From: JACKJP01 sp050249695
Lineage (GTDB): Bacteria; Pseudomonadota; Alphaproteobacteria; Rhizobiales; Tepidamorphaceae
Assembly: GCA_050249695.1 (NCBI GenBank)
Contig: JBFWQA010000001.1
Coordinates: 744,001-808,000 of the forward strand
Reading direction: 5' to 3'
Length of the DNA stretch: 64,000 bases
In this document: positions 1 through 9,447 of the stretch, one piece after another
How the letters are laid out: every line of letters begins with the position of its first letter
Position numbering within the stretch: the stretch's first letter is position 1
Program-made: the position numbers and the translations under genes
The notes under the pieces: generated by a model
Told to the model about the DNA's origin: nothing
The model's input: the letters and a program-made list of their open reading frames with translations, nothing else
The model's database searches: none

Positions 1-324
1 GAAGCGGCGACTGCCCAGCTCAACTCCGCCGACGCGCAGATTCGTGCCGCGGATATCGCCTTGAGCGGCGTGCGCGAAGAGGCATCCGTCGGCCAGCGCA
101 CCACGCTCGACGTTCTCAATGCGCAGCAGGAACTTCTCGACGCGCGGGTCTCCCGTATCCTGGCCCAGCGGGATCAGGTGGTCGCGTCCTACGCGCTGAC
201 TTCGGCGATCGGCCGTCTGTCCGCACAGACCCTCAGTCTCGCGGTTCAGGTCTATGAACCCGAGGTGAATTATCAGAAGGTCCGGGACCGCTGGTTCGGC
301 CTGCGGACGCCTGACGGACAGTAA
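1..324 (+). CDS. tolC: TolC-family outer membrane efflux protein, C-terminal fragment
   Basis: The reading frame is open from the first base of the window to a TAA stop at 322-324, so only the last ~107 residues are present. They contain the TolC signature around VGQRTTLDVLNAQQELLDA, followed by a long helix and a short hydrophilic tail. TolC is the trimeric outer-membrane channel that works with RND or ABC pumps and type I secretion systems. In many Alphaproteobacteria tolC lies just upstream of the popZ-valS pair, as it does here. The 5' end lies outside the window. Family assignment is secure; the exact substrate system is unknown. Confidence 0.9.
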   Translation, partial: EAATAQLNSADAQIRAADIALSGVREEASVGQRTTLDVLNAQQELLDARVSRILAQRDQVVASYALTSAIGRLSAQTLSLAVQVYEPEVNYQKVRDRWFGLRTPDGQ

Positions 325-459
325 TCCGGCGGCGCCGGCGCCTCTCCACAGCGCAGTAGTGCCACAGGGTTGCGTGCCCGCCCATCCGTGCCATAGTCGC
401 ATGGGAATTGCCCCGTCGAGCGAATCAAGGGGCGCTAAGATGCGGCGAGAATTGTCATC

Positions 460-1131
460 ATGAGTAACGCTGGCGCGGCCCAGGAACCGTCAATGGAGGA
501 AATCCTGGCCTCCATTCGCAAGATCATTTCCGACGATTCCGAGCCGGTGGCCGAAGCGGCCACGCTTCCCGCCGATGCGGCGAAAGATGCCAAGAGCATG
601 ATCGACGACATGTTCGAGGACGGCGACGAGCCCAGCCAGGCCGAGATCGATGCCATTATGGCCGGCAACGCGGGCGCCGCCGATCGCGAGGAGCAGGAAG
701 ACACCGGAGACGAACAGGTGCTCGAACTGACCGAAGATATGGTTGCCGAGCCGATGGAACTGGTGGAAGGAATCGACGACGGGGTCGATTTCGGCGAGGC
801 CGAGCACGATGAGCCGCCAGCCAAGGCCGCGAGGCCCGAACCGACGCCTGAACCGGCGCCCAGGCCCAAGATGCCCAATCCCAGGCCCACCGTGGCTGCC
901 GCCGTCGACGAGAAACTCATATCCCGTGAAACCGAGGCTGCCGTCTCGTCCGCATTTTCCTCTCTTGCCGGCATGATGCTCTCCAGCAACGGCAATGCCC
1001 GCACCCTTGAGGATCTCGTCAGCGAGATGCTGCGCCCGATGCTGAAGACCTGGCTGGACGACAATCTGCCGGGGCTTGTCGAGGAGATTGTGCGTTCGGA
1101 AATCGAACGCGTGACGCGCGGCAACCGCTGA
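460..1131 (+). CDS. popZ: PopZ-like (DUF2497) polar organizing protein
   Basis: A 223-residue acidic protein with the PopZ layout: a conserved N-terminal helix (residues ~9-26, EPSMEEILASIRKIISDD), a long disordered Pro/Glu/Asp-rich linker (~27-165), and a conserved C-terminal oligomerisation helix pair (~180-220, including LEDLVSEMLRPMLKTWLDDN). In Caulobacter, PopZ forms a polar matrix that anchors the ParB-parS origin complex and recruits cell-cycle regulators. The N-terminal helix is the client-binding part and the C-terminus assembles the network. The linker is longer than that of the 177-residue Caulobacter protein. It lies directly upstream of valS, the usual position. The start ATG at 460 is the first that includes the conserved N-terminal helix. 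Confidence 0.88.
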   Translation: MSNAGAAQEPSMEEILASIRKIISDDSEPVAEAATLPADAAKDAKSMIDDMFEDGDEPSQAEIDAIMAGNAGAADREEQEDTGDEQVLELTEDMVAEPMELVEGIDDGVDFGEAEHDEPPAKAARPEPTPEPAPRPKMPNPRPTVAAAVDEKLISRETEAAVSSAFSSLAGMMLSSNGNARTLEDLVSEMLRPMLKTWLDDNLPGLVEEIVRSEIERVTRGNR

Positions 1132-1187
1132 GCCGGCCCAACCCTTCGACCGGCGCGGATAGGCGCCATCCTGCCGTGCGATGGCGG

Positions 1188-1216
1188 TTGACTTGGGCTC
1201 GGGTAATGGGATTTAC
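1188..1216 (+). promoter_or_regulatory. Possible sigma70-type promoter of valS
   Basis: TTGACT (1188-1193) is followed, after a 17-base spacer, by ATTTAC (1211-1216), about 40 bases before the valS start. The -35 element is close to consensus; the -10 is weak, which is common in Alphaproteobacteria. This is inference from sequence only. Confidence 0.3.
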
Positions 1217-1253
1217 GGTTCCCCTCGAACGCCAATCCCGGAAGTAACCGACA

Positions 1254-3923
1254 ATGCTCGACAAGGCCTACGACCCCGCAAGCGTGGAACAGCGCATTTA
1301 TGCGCGCTGGGAGGACGAGGGCGCCTTCAGGGCGGGCGCCGGCGCCAGATCCGGCGGGGACAGCTACTGCATCGTCATCCCGCCGCCGAACGTCACCGGC
1401 TCGCTGCATATGGGCCACGCGCTCAACAATACGCTGCAGGACATTCTGGTGCGCTACAAGCGCATGCTCGGCCTCGACGTTCTTTGGCAACCGGGTACCG
1501 ACCACGCGGGCATCGCGACCCAGATGGTCGTGGAGCGCCAGCTCATGGAGCGGCAGGAGCCCGATCGCCGCAAGCTCGGCCGCGAGGAGTTCGTGCGGCG
1601 GATCTGGGCCTGGAAGGAAGAGTCGGGCGGTACGATCGTCAATCAGTTGCGCAGGCTCGGTGCGTCCTGCGACTGGTCGCGCGAGCGCTTCACGATGGAC
1701 GAAGGCCTGTCGCGCGCGGTGCTCAAGGTCTTCGTAGACCTCTACCGCGAGGGCCTGATCTACAAGGACAAGCGGCTGGTCAACTGGGATCCGGTGTTCC
1801 AGACCGCCATTTCCGACCTCGAGGTCGAGCAGCGCGAAGTCTCCGGCCACATGTGGTCGTTCGCCTATCCGCTGGCCGATGGTCCGGTCGACGGGATTTC
1901 CGAGATCGTCATTTCCACGACGCGGCCGGAAACGATGCTCGGCGACGGCGCGGTCGCGGTTCACCCTTCCGACGAGCGCTACCGGAACCTCGTCGGCAGA
2001 CTGGTGCGCCTGCCGATCGCGGAGCGCCTGATCCCGATCATCGCCGACGAATATCCCGATCCCGAATTCGGCACAGGCGCGGTCAAGATCACCGGCGCGC
2101 ACGACTTCAACGATTTCGAGGTCGCGCGACGCAATAACATCCCGCTGATCCCGCTTATGGACGCCGAGGCGCGCATGGTCGTGACGCCGGAGAACAATGT
2201 TCCCGCGCATTATGCCGGCCTCGACCGCTACGAGGCGCGCGAACTCGTTCTGAAGGAGATCAAGGAACTCGGTTTCTTCCGCGGCGAGGAGGAAAAGATC
2301 ATCGCCCAGCCGTTCGGCGACCGTTCCGGCGTCGTCATCGAGCCGATGCTGACCGACCAGTGGTACGTCAACGCCGAAGTGCTCGCGAAGCCGGCGATCG
2401 AGGCCGTTGAGCAGGGTCGCACGAAGATCGTGCCGCAGAACTGGGAAAAGACCTATTTCGAATGGATGCGCAACATCCAGCCCTGGTGCATTTCACGCCA
2501 GCTCTGGTGGGGTCATCAGATACCCGCCTGGTATTCGCCGGACGGCGAAATCTTCGTTGCCCATGACGAGGCAGAGGCGAGGGCGCAGGCGCGCGAGAAA
2601 CTGGGGCGCGACGTCGAACTGACGCGCGACCCCGATGTGCTGGACACCTGGTTTTCTTCGGCGCTCTGGCCGTTCTCCACGCTCGGCTGGCCCGAAGAAA
2701 CGCCGGAACTGAAGCGCTACTACCAGACCGACGTTCTGGTGACCGGGTTCGACATCCTGTTCTTCTGGGTGGCTCGGATGATGATGATGGGCCTGCATTT
2801 CCTCGACGAAGAGCCGTTCCACACCGTCTACATCCACGCGCTCGTGCGTGACGAGCGCGGCCAGAAAATGTCGAAGTCGAAGGGCAATGTCCTCGATCCG
2901 CTCGAACTGATCGACAGCTACAGCGCCGACGCTTTGCGCTTCACGCTGGCGGCAATGGCCGCCCAGGGGCGCGACATCAAGCTCGCGCCGGCACGTGTGG
3001 AGGGCTATCGAAACTTTTCCACCAAGCTGTGGAACGCTGCCCGCTTCTGCGAGATGAACGAATGCCGCGTTCCGGAAGGCTTCGATCCGGCCGGTGTCGC
3101 CGAACCGCTCAACAGGTGGATCGTCGCGGCCGCCGCCGCCGCGGTGCGGGAGGTCGCTGCCGCGTTGGACGCCTATCGGTTCAATGACGCCGCAGCGGCT
3201 GTCTATCGCTTCGTCTGGAACACCTATTGCGACTGGTATCTGGAACTGGCGAAGCCCGCGCTTTCCGGCCCCGACGGCACGGCGAGGGACGAGACGCGCG
3301 CATCGGCGGCATTCGTGCTCGATGAAATCCTCAAGATGCTGCACCCCTTCATGCCTTTCGTGACCGAAGAGCTTTGGCAGCGCACCGGCGAACGCGGCAG
3401 CCTGCTCATGCTGTCGCCCTGGGCGTCAACGACGGCGCCGCGCGACGAGGCTGCAATCGCCGACACGGAGTGGCTGATCGGGCTCATCGGCGCGGTGCGT
3501 TCGGTTCGTGCCGAGATGAATGTCCCCGCGGGCGCGCAGATTCCGCTCGTCGCCGTCGCTCCCGACGCGGCAACTTCCAACAGGCTGGAACGCTTCGGCG
3601 AACAGCTGACGCGCCTCGCGAGGCTGTCGGCCGTCGAAACCGCCGCTGCCGCACCGGAGGGATCCCTACAGATCGTGCTGGACGACAAGGTCATGGCCCT
3701 GCCGCTCAAGGGAATCATCGATTTCGACGCGGAGCGGGCGCGCATCGATAGAGAGATAAAGAAGTCCGATGCCGAGATCGGGAAGCTGGAGTCCAAGCTC
3801 TCAAACGAGGGATTTCTGGCCAAGGCCCCGGAAGAGGTGGTGGAAGAGCAGCGCGAGCGGCTTTCCGCCCTTGTCGTCTCGCGCGACCGGCTCCGCGAAA
3901 TCAGGGCGCGTCTCGGCGGCTGA
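1254..3923 (+). CDS. valS: Valine--tRNA ligase
   Basis: An 889-residue class I aminoacyl-tRNA synthetase that charges tRNA-Val with valine. The HIGH motif appears as HMGH (residues 52-55) after PPPNVTGSL, and the KMSKS motif as QKMSKSKGNVLDP. Between them is the CP1 editing domain that hydrolyses mischarged Thr-tRNA. The C-terminal ~65 residues form the charged coiled-coil arm typical of ValS (repeated E/K/R with LESKLSNEGFLAKAPEEVVE). Length is close to the usual rhizobial ValS and somewhat shorter than the E. coli enzyme. Start ATG at 1254 gives the expected N-terminus MLDKAYDP. Cytoplasmic and essential. Confidence 0.97.
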   Translation: MLDKAYDPASVEQRIYARWEDEGAFRAGAGARSGGDSYCIVIPPPNVTGSLHMGHALNNTLQDILVRYKRMLGLDVLWQPGTDHAGIATQMVVERQLMERQEPDRRKLGREEFVRRIWAWKEESGGTIVNQLRRLGASCDWSRERFTMDEGLSRAVLKVFVDLYREGLIYKDKRLVNWDPVFQTAISDLEVEQREVSGHMWSFAYPLADGPVDGISEIVISTTRPETMLGDGAVAVHPSDERYRNLVGRLVRLPIAERLIPIIADEYPDPEFGTGAVKITGAHDFNDFEVARRNNIPLIPLMDAEARMVVTPENNVPAHYAGLDRYEARELVLKEIKELGFFRGEEEKIIAQPFGDRSGVVIEPMLTDQWYVNAEVLAKPAIEAVEQGRTKIVPQNWEKTYFEWMRNIQPWCISRQLWWGHQIPAWYSPDGEIFVAHDEAEARAQAREKLGRDVELTRDPDVLDTWFSSALWPFSTLGWPEETPELKRYYQTDVLVTGFDILFFWVARMMMMGLHFLDEEPFHTVYIHALVRDERGQKMSKSKGNVLDPLELIDSYSADALRFTLAAMAAQGRDIKLAPARVEGYRNFSTKLWNAARFCEMNECRVPEGFDPAGVAEPLNRWIVAAAAAAVREVAAALDAYRFNDAAAAVYRFVWNTYCDWYLELAKPALSGPDGTARDETRASAAFVLDEILKMLHPFMPFVTEELWQRTGERGSLLMLSPWASTTAPRDEAAIADTEWLIGLIGAVRSVRAEMNVPAGAQIPLVAVAPDAATSNRLERFGEQLTRLARLSAVETAAAAPEGSLQIVLDDKVMALPLKGIIDFDAERARIDREIKKSDAEIGKLESKLSNEGFLAKAPEEVVEEQRERLSALVVSRDRLREIRARLGG

Positions 3924-4322
3924 CGTCCCTGGGTGGTCCCGCTTCACCCTGTGTTCCTTTTGCCACAAACGGTGATTCATTTCCGTCGTCGGCCCAGATT
4001 GTGGCGATACGCCGCTTTTGCGCCATAAACTCGCACAAATTCTGATATTGATGGATAGGCCTCAAGGTCGCCCCGTGACAACTGTGGCGTCCGGGCAACA
4101 GGCTGCCGATGGAATCGCACGGGCTTGGTTCAGCAGTTGTGCGGCATCTGGTTGCATGGCAGTGGAATTGGCGCCGCCGCCTTCATGAGGCGGCGGGTCG
4201 GAATTGACAGGAAATTGAACGCGCGCCCCTTAAACAATTCGGAACTGCCTTGCGGGTATGTAACCGGAGAATGCCGGCGCGGCGTCGACCACCTACGCGG
4301 TGGGCAGGGAAAGTTGTGGTTT
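3924..4322. other. Intergenic region between valS and the exoR-like gene
   Basis: About 400 bases without a convincing gene. It includes an AT-richer stretch (about 4000-4060) and a TTGACA hexamer at 4204-4209 that could be a -35 element for exoR, but no good -10 follows at the right spacing. A reading frame in phase with exoR extends back to 4125; it encodes no recognisable sequence before the signal peptide. No terminator hairpin with a T-run is obvious after valS. Confidence 0.5.
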
Positions 4323-5111
4323 ATGCGGATCGCTAAGGCACTCGTGCTGGCAATGGTCGCGGGCTTCGTCGCCGTGCCGGCCCTCGCCCTCGATCCGTCC
4401 TTGCCGGAAGCGACGCCGCGGGAAGCGCTGCGCGAAGGTTTGCAGGCCTATTTCAACGGTGACAAGAAGCGCGCCGCAACCGCACTCGAGGTCGCAGCGA
4501 ACGAAGGGCATCCATTGGCGCAGTGGAAGCTCGGCAAGATGTATGCGCAGGGCGACGGCGTCGGCGAAGACGATGCCAGGGCCTTCAATCTCTTCCGCCA
4601 GCTGGCCAGCCAGCACGCCGACGACAATCCGCACACGGCCATGGCGAGCGTGGTTGCCAACGCTTTCGTCGAACTCGGCAATTACTATCGGCGCGGGCTT
4701 GAGTCCGCGGGCGTCCAGAAGAATGTCGGGCAGGCGGTGAACCTGTTCACCCATGCCGCCGTCTATTTCGGCGATCCCGAAGCGCAGTTCTATCTCGCTC
4801 GCATGTATCTCGACGGGGAGGGCGTTGCCCGCGATCCCGGCCGTGCGATCAAGTGGCTCGGCCTCGCCGCGCGCAAGAATCACGTGCCTTCGCAGGCGAT
4901 GCTCGGCGATCTGCTTCTGCATGGAGGCGAGGTTCCCGCCCGCCCCGATCTCGGCATGATGTGGCTCATCATCGCCAAGGAGAACGCCACGCCGCAGGAC
5001 CGCGACTGGGTGCTGGGGCTGCATTTTCAGGCGCTGGAGAAGCTTGACGCCGATACGCTGGAGCGCGCCAACGATATGGCGGCCGATTGGATCAAGCGTC
5101 AGCGGGGCTGA
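4323..5111 (+). CDS. exoR: ExoR-like periplasmic Sel1-repeat regulator
   Basis: 262 residues starting at ATG 4323, chosen because it begins a clean signal peptide (MRIAKALVLAMVAGFVAVPA, cleavage near LA-LD). The mature part has Sel1/TPR-like repeats (AQWKLGKMYAQGDGVGEDDA, AQFYLARMYLDGEGVARDP and a third near residue 190). Size and repeat layout match rhizobial ExoR (about 268 residues), which sits in the periplasm, binds the sensor kinase ExoS and keeps the ExoS/ChvI system off; its cleavage at acid pH switches on exopolysaccharide synthesis and virulence or symbiosis genes. The partner exoS-chvI genes are not in this window. The neighbouring xthA gene is convergent. A generic Sel1 protein is the alternative. 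Confidence 0.8.
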   Translation: MRIAKALVLAMVAGFVAVPALALDPSLPEATPREALREGLQAYFNGDKKRAATALEVAANEGHPLAQWKLGKMYAQGDGVGEDDARAFNLFRQLASQHADDNPHTAMASVVANAFVELGNYYRRGLESAGVQKNVGQAVNLFTHAAVYFGDPEAQFYLARMYLDGEGVARDPGRAIKWLGLAARKNHVPSQAMLGDLLLHGGEVPARPDLGMMWLIIAKENATPQDRDWVLGLHFQALEKLDADTLERANDMAADWIKRQRG

Positions 5112-5124
5112 CGCCTGACGGCGC

Positions 5125-5922
5125 TCAAGCCACCAGTTCTATCCACACCGGAATATGATCGGACGGCTTCTCCCAGCCGCGGACGTGCTTGTCGGTGCCC
5201 GCGCTCAGCAGGCGATCGGCCGCCTGCGGCGACAGCAGCATGTGATCGATCCGGATACCGTTGTTCTTTTGCCAGGCGCCCGCCTGGTAATCCCAGAACG
5301 TATAGAGCTCCTCGCGGGGTGCGACCGCGCGGCTGGCGTCGGTGAGACCCAACGCCGCGAGGCGCCGCCACGCGCCGCGCGACTCCGGCTGATAAAGCGC
5401 GTCGTTGGTCCAGTTCTCCGGAAATCGTGCATCGGCCGGCGTCGGGATCACATTGTAGTCGCCGGCGAGAACGAGAGGTTCCTCGAAGGCCAGAAGCGCG
5501 CGTGCGTGATCGTGCAGACGGTCGAGCCACGACAGTTTGTAGGGGAATTTTTCCGACCCGAGCGGGTTGCCGTTCGGCAGATAGATCGAGGCGACCCGCA
5601 CCGCTCCCGTCTCGGTGGAGAAGGTCGCCTCCAGGTAGCGTGCCTGTTCGTCGCCGTCGTCGCCGGGCAGGCCGCGGCGGATGTCTTCCGGCGGCCTCTT
5701 TGAAAGCAGCGCGACGCCGTTGAACCCCTTCTGGCCGTGTGTCGTCACGTTGTAGCCCAGCGCCTCGAAAGGCTCGCGGGGGAAGGCCTCGTCAACGGAT
5801 TTGATTTCCTGCAGGCAGACGATGCCGGGCGAGGCCTCCTGCAGCCACGCCGTCACCGTCTCGATACGCGCCTTGACGCCGTTGATATTCCAGGTGGCGA
5901 TCCGCAGCGCCTGTCCGCTCAC
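5125..5922 (-). CDS. xthA: Exodeoxyribonuclease III
   Basis: 265 residues of the exonuclease/endonuclease/phosphatase fold: ATWNINGVKAR near the N-terminus, LQEIKSVDEAFP (catalytic Glu binding Mg2+), LAGDYNVIPTPAD (Asp/Asn pair) and the C-terminal SDHIPVWIEL (Asp-His pair). The enzyme is an AP endonuclease and 3'-5' exonuclease in base excision repair. The GTG start at 5922 was chosen because it overlaps the erpA stop as GTGA, a typical translational coupling; an ATG 21 bases upstream would run further into erpA. The exoR-like gene converges on its 3' end with only 13 bases between. Confidence 0.95.
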   Translation of the reverse strand: MSGQALRIATWNINGVKARIETVTAWLQEASPGIVCLQEIKSVDEAFPREPFEALGYNVTTHGQKGFNGVALLSKRPPEDIRRGLPGDDGDEQARYLEATFSTETGAVRVASIYLPNGNPLGSEKFPYKLSWLDRLHDHARALLAFEEPLVLAGDYNVIPTPADARFPENWTNDALYQPESRGAWRRLAALGLTDASRAVAPREELYTFWDYQAGAWQKNNGIRIDHMLLSPQAADRLLSAGTDKHVRGWEKPSDHIPVWIELVA

Positions 5923-6251
5923 AGCGAGAAGCTCGTGCCGCAACCGCAGGAAGACGTGGCGTTAGGATTCCTGACCTGGAAGGATGCGCCGATCAGTTCA
6001 TCGACGAAGTCGATCTCCGAACCGGACAGATACATCAAAGAGACAGAATCGATCAGGACAGTGACGCCGTTCTTCTCGATGACGAGATCGTCGTCCGCGC
6101 GATCCCTGTCGAGATCGAACCCATAGGAGAAGCCGGAGCATCCGCCGCCGGACACGCTGACGCGCAAAGCCGTTCCGTCCGGTTCTTTCGCGATGATCTT
6201 CGCGATCCGGGTGGCGGCGCGGTCGGTAACGGAGATCGGTAGCTCGCTCAT
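5919..6251 (-). CDS. erpA: Iron-sulfur cluster insertion protein ErpA (A-type carrier)
   Basis: 110 residues of the HesB/IscA family. The three cluster-binding cysteines are present: one in GGGCSGFSYGF and two in the C-terminal SSCGCGTSFSL. A-type carriers receive Fe-S clusters from the Suf or Isc scaffold and hand them to apo-proteins; in Alphaproteobacteria this member is the essential one. The start at 6251 is preceded by AGGAAA at proper spacing. An ATG 30 bases upstream is less well placed. It overlaps xthA by four bases and is divergent from dgt. Confidence 0.93.
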   Translation of the reverse strand: MSELPISVTDRAATRIAKIIAKEPDGTALRVSVSGGGCSGFSYGFDLDRDRADDDLVIEKNGVTVLIDSVSLMYLSGSEIDFVDELIGASFQVRNPNATSSCGCGTSFSL

Positions 6252-6373
6252 GGTGATGTTTTCCTGAATTCTCTCGCTCATGCGATGATCGGCATCCTTG
6301 CCCTCCCGCATGCTTGAATCTATGCACGGATCGGTCTCAGTCAATGCATATGCGCAGCGAGCGGACACCAGCG

Positions 6374-7576
6374 ATGAGCAGAACCCGCGTCTTTGCCGCC
6401 TACGCCAGCGATCCCGCTCTGTCCAGGGGGCGCGCATTTGCCGAGCCGGAGCATCCGATGCGCACGCCCTTCCAGCGCGACCGCGACCGGATCGTCCATT
6501 CCACCGCTTTCCGGCGTCTGAAGCACAAGACCCAGGTTTTCGTCTACAGCGAGGGCGATCATTTCCGTACGCGGCTGACCCATACGATCGAGGTCGCGCA
6601 GGTCGCCCGGTCGCTCGCCAGAGCGCTCGGACTCGACGAGGATTTGACAGAAGCGCTCGCGCTTTCGCACGACCTCGGCCATCCGCCCTTCGGCCATGCG
6701 GGCGAACGCGCGCTGGACCGGTGCCTGTCCGACTGGGGCGGTTTCGATCATAACGGCCAGAGCCTGGCCGTGGTGACGAGGCTCGAGACGCGCTACCCCG
6801 AGTTCGACGGGCTCAATCTGACCTGGGAGACGCTGGAGGGGCTGGTCAAGCACAACGGACCATTGATCCTGCCGGACGGAACGCCCGTCGGGCCCTATTC
6901 CGGGCGCGAACTGCCGCGCCAGATACGCGCTTTCGACGCCAAAATGCCTCTGGATCTGTGGACCTTTGCCAGCGCCGAGGCGCAGGCAGCGGCGCTCGCC
7001 GACGATATCGCATATGATTCCCACGATACGGACGACGGGCTGCGGGCGCGTCTTTTCTCCATGGCCGAGATTGCCGAGGTGCCGCTCGCTTCCCGCATTT
7101 TGAGGGAAGTCGAGGCGCGCTATCCCTTCCTGGACGAGGCGCGGCGCATCAATGAACTGGTCCGCCGCCTGATCACGGTGACCATCGAGGACGCGGTAGC
7201 CGAGACGCGCCGGCGTATCGCCGCGACCGGCGTCTCGAGTGCCGCGGAGGTGCGCGGAGCGGCAATGCCGGTCGTCGGCTTCAGCCCGTCGATGGAAACC
7301 GATGTCAGGTCGCTGAAGGATTTCCTGTTCGCCCGGATGTATCGCCATCCGCGTGTCGACCGCGTCATGCGGGAGGCGGCGAGGGTGGTTGAAAGGCTGT
7401 TTGCGCGGCTGCTGGAGCGGCCGCATCTGCTGCCTGTGGACTGGGCGCTGCAGGGAGGTGAGCGGGATACCGGGCAACTGGCGCTTCGCATCGGCGACTA
7501 TATCGCGGGCATGACCGATCGCTACGCGGTCGCGGAATACGGGCGGCTGTTTGACGAGGCCCCTGAATTGCGATAG
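6374..7576 (+). CDS. dgt: dGTPase-like dNTP triphosphohydrolase (HD domain)
   Basis: About 400 residues. The metal-binding HD site is clear: RTRLTHTIEVAQVARS supplies the first His, ALSHDLGHPPFGHAGE the His-Asp pair and flanking His residues. The family converts dNTPs to the nucleoside and triphosphate, so it tunes dNTP pools; members of this length are the type 2 dGTPase-like group. The start could be 6374 (MSRTRVFAAYA) or 6350; neither has a strong ribosome site, and 6374 fits homologues better. It lies 47 bases before argS, probably in the same transcript, as in many rhizobial genomes. Confidence 0.92.
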   Translation: MSRTRVFAAYASDPALSRGRAFAEPEHPMRTPFQRDRDRIVHSTAFRRLKHKTQVFVYSEGDHFRTRLTHTIEVAQVARSLARALGLDEDLTEALALSHDLGHPPFGHAGERALDRCLSDWGGFDHNGQSLAVVTRLETRYPEFDGLNLTWETLEGLVKHNGPLILPDGTPVGPYSGRELPRQIRAFDAKMPLDLWTFASAEAQAAALADDIAYDSHDTDDGLRARLFSMAEIAEVPLASRILREVEARYPFLDEARRINELVRRLITVTIEDAVAETRRRIAATGVSSAAEVRGAAMPVVGFSPSMETDVRSLKDFLFARMYRHPRVDRVMREAARVVERLFARLLERPHLLPVDWALQGGERDTGQLALRIGDYIAGMTDRYAVAEYGRLFDEAPELR

Positions 7577-7623
7577 CCGCTCCCTCGCGGCCTTGCCGTG
7601 ACCTTTGAGGAAGTTGTATCCCG

Positions 7624-9378
7624 ATGGATGTATTTGAGGATATCGCGGCGCGGGTCGATGCCGCGTTGCAGGTGTTGCGTGATGCGGGCGACCTGTCCGC
7701 CGATACCTATGGCGCGCAGATCACCGTCGAGCCGACGCGCGACCCCTCGCATGGCGATGTTGCGACGAATGCCGCGATGGTGCTGGCCAGGCAGGCAGGG
7801 CTGAAGCCGCGCGATCTGGCTGAAAAAATCGTTTCTGTCCTGGCGCGGCACGGGGATCTGAGCGCGGAGGTCGCCGGCCCCGGCTTCATCAATATCCGTC
7901 TCGCCGACGCCTATTGGCACGGGCAGCTCGCCGCGCTGATCGCCGATGGCGACGCCTATGGCAAGCTCGATTTCGGCGGCGGCCGCAAGATCAATGTCGA
8001 ATATGTGTCCGCCAATCCGACGGGCCCCATGCATGTCGGCCATTGCCGCGGGGCCGTGTTCGGCGATGCGCTGGCCAATCTGCTGGCGGTGACCGGGCAT
8101 GACGTGACCCGCGAATATTATATCAACGACGCCGGGGCCCAGATCGACGTCCTCGCCCGCTCGGCCTTCCTTCGTTACCGGCAGGCGCTCGGCGATGCCG
8201 CCGGCGACATTCCCGAGGGCCTTTATCCGGGTGAATACCTCGTGCCCGTGGGTCAGAGGCTTGCCGACGAGCATGGGCGGTCCCTGCTGGAGATGGAAGA
8301 GGCGGGCTGGCTGCCGATTGTGCGTCGGACGGCGGTGGAGATGATGATGGACCTGATCCGCGAGGATCTCGCGGCGCTCAATGTCCGTCATGACGTCTTC
8401 TTCTCCGAAGCGACGCTGCACGCCGGCAACGCCTCGCGCATTTCAGGCGCCATCGCCGCCCTTCAGGCGCAGGGCTATGTCTACACGGGCACTCTGCCGC
8501 CACCGAAGGGGCAACTGCCCGAGGACTGGGAAGATCGCGAACAGGTCCTGTTCCGCTCCACCGATGTCGGCGACGATATCGACCGCCCGCTGGTCAAGTC
8601 CGACGGCGCCTACACCTATTTCGCGGCCGACGTGGCGTATTTTCAGGACAAGTTCCTGCGCGGCTTCGAGGAAACCATCTATGTCCTCGGCGCCGACCAT
8701 GGTGGTTATGTCAAGCGGCTGGAGGCGCTGGCGCGGGCGATCTCGGGCGGCACCGTCAAACTGACGGTGAAATTGTGCCAGCTGGTCAAGCTGTTCCGCG
8801 CCGGCGAACCGGTGCGCATGTCCAAGCGAGCCGGCGATTTCGTCACGCTTCGAGATGTGGTGGACGAGGTCGGCCGCGACGTCGTCCGCTTCATGATGCT
8901 CTACCGCAAGAACGAAGCGCCGCTCGACTTCGATTTCGCCCGCGTGGTGGAGCAGTCGCGCGACAATCCGGTATTTTATGTCCAGTACGCGCATGCGCGG
9001 GCAAAATCGGTCCTGCGCAACGTGCTGGAAGTCTTTCCGGATATCGTCCCGGACAGGCCTTTCGGCCCGGAAACGCTTGCTGAGCTGACGGACGAGGCCG
9101 AAATAGCGCTCATCAGACGACTTGCACAATATCGCCGAATTCTCGAGGCATCCGCCCGGGCGGAAGAGCCTCACAGGATCGCTTTTTATCTTTATGAACT
9201 TGCCAGCGATTTCCATTCCTTGTGGAATAAGGGCAAAGACACGCCACAATTACGTTTTATTCACCCTGTTGATCGTAGGGTGACCGAAGCGCGGATGCAG
9301 CTGGTGCTGGGTGTAACCCGCATTCTGGCTTTCGGGCTTGGAATACTTGGAGTCGAGCCGGCCGAGGAGATGCGCTAG
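7624..9378 (+). CDS. argS: Arginine--tRNA ligase
   Basis: 584-residue class I synthetase. The N-terminal Add-1 tRNA-binding domain (residues ~1-115) precedes EYVSANPTGPMHVGHCRGAV, where HVGH (137-140) is the HIGH motif. The class-typical degenerate KMSKS appears as RMSKRAGDFVTL. The C-terminal helical anticodon-binding domain (DALR) ends in GVTRILAFGLGILGVEP. Charges tRNA-Arg and, unlike most synthetases, needs the tRNA for amino acid activation. Start ATG 7624 is preceded by AGGAAG. Downstream is the SPOR protein gene. Confidence 0.96.
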   Translation: MDVFEDIAARVDAALQVLRDAGDLSADTYGAQITVEPTRDPSHGDVATNAAMVLARQAGLKPRDLAEKIVSVLARHGDLSAEVAGPGFINIRLADAYWHGQLAALIADGDAYGKLDFGGGRKINVEYVSANPTGPMHVGHCRGAVFGDALANLLAVTGHDVTREYYINDAGAQIDVLARSAFLRYRQALGDAAGDIPEGLYPGEYLVPVGQRLADEHGRSLLEMEEAGWLPIVRRTAVEMMMDLIREDLAALNVRHDVFFSEATLHAGNASRISGAIAALQAQGYVYTGTLPPPKGQLPEDWEDREQVLFRSTDVGDDIDRPLVKSDGAYTYFAADVAYFQDKFLRGFEETIYVLGADHGGYVKRLEALARAISGGTVKLTVKLCQLVKLFRAGEPVRMSKRAGDFVTLRDVVDEVGRDVVRFMMLYRKNEAPLDFDFARVVEQSRDNPVFYVQYAHARAKSVLRNVLEVFPDIVPDRPFGPETLAELTDEAEIALIRRLAQYRRILEASARAEEPHRIAFYLYELASDFHSLWNKGKDTPQLRFIHPVDRRVTEARMQLVLGVTRILAFGLGILGVEPAEEMR

Positions 9379-9447
9379 GGAAGCCATCCTCCGGAAGACC
9401 TGTTAAGGGTCGCGGCTTCGACGTGGAGTCGGAGGGGCAGGACGCTC

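Noticed and set aside
435..2210. Long minus-strand open frame (591 codons) across popZ and valS
   Set aside because: It is antisense to two well-supported genes, has low-complexity composition expected of GC-rich shadow frames, and no recognisable domain.
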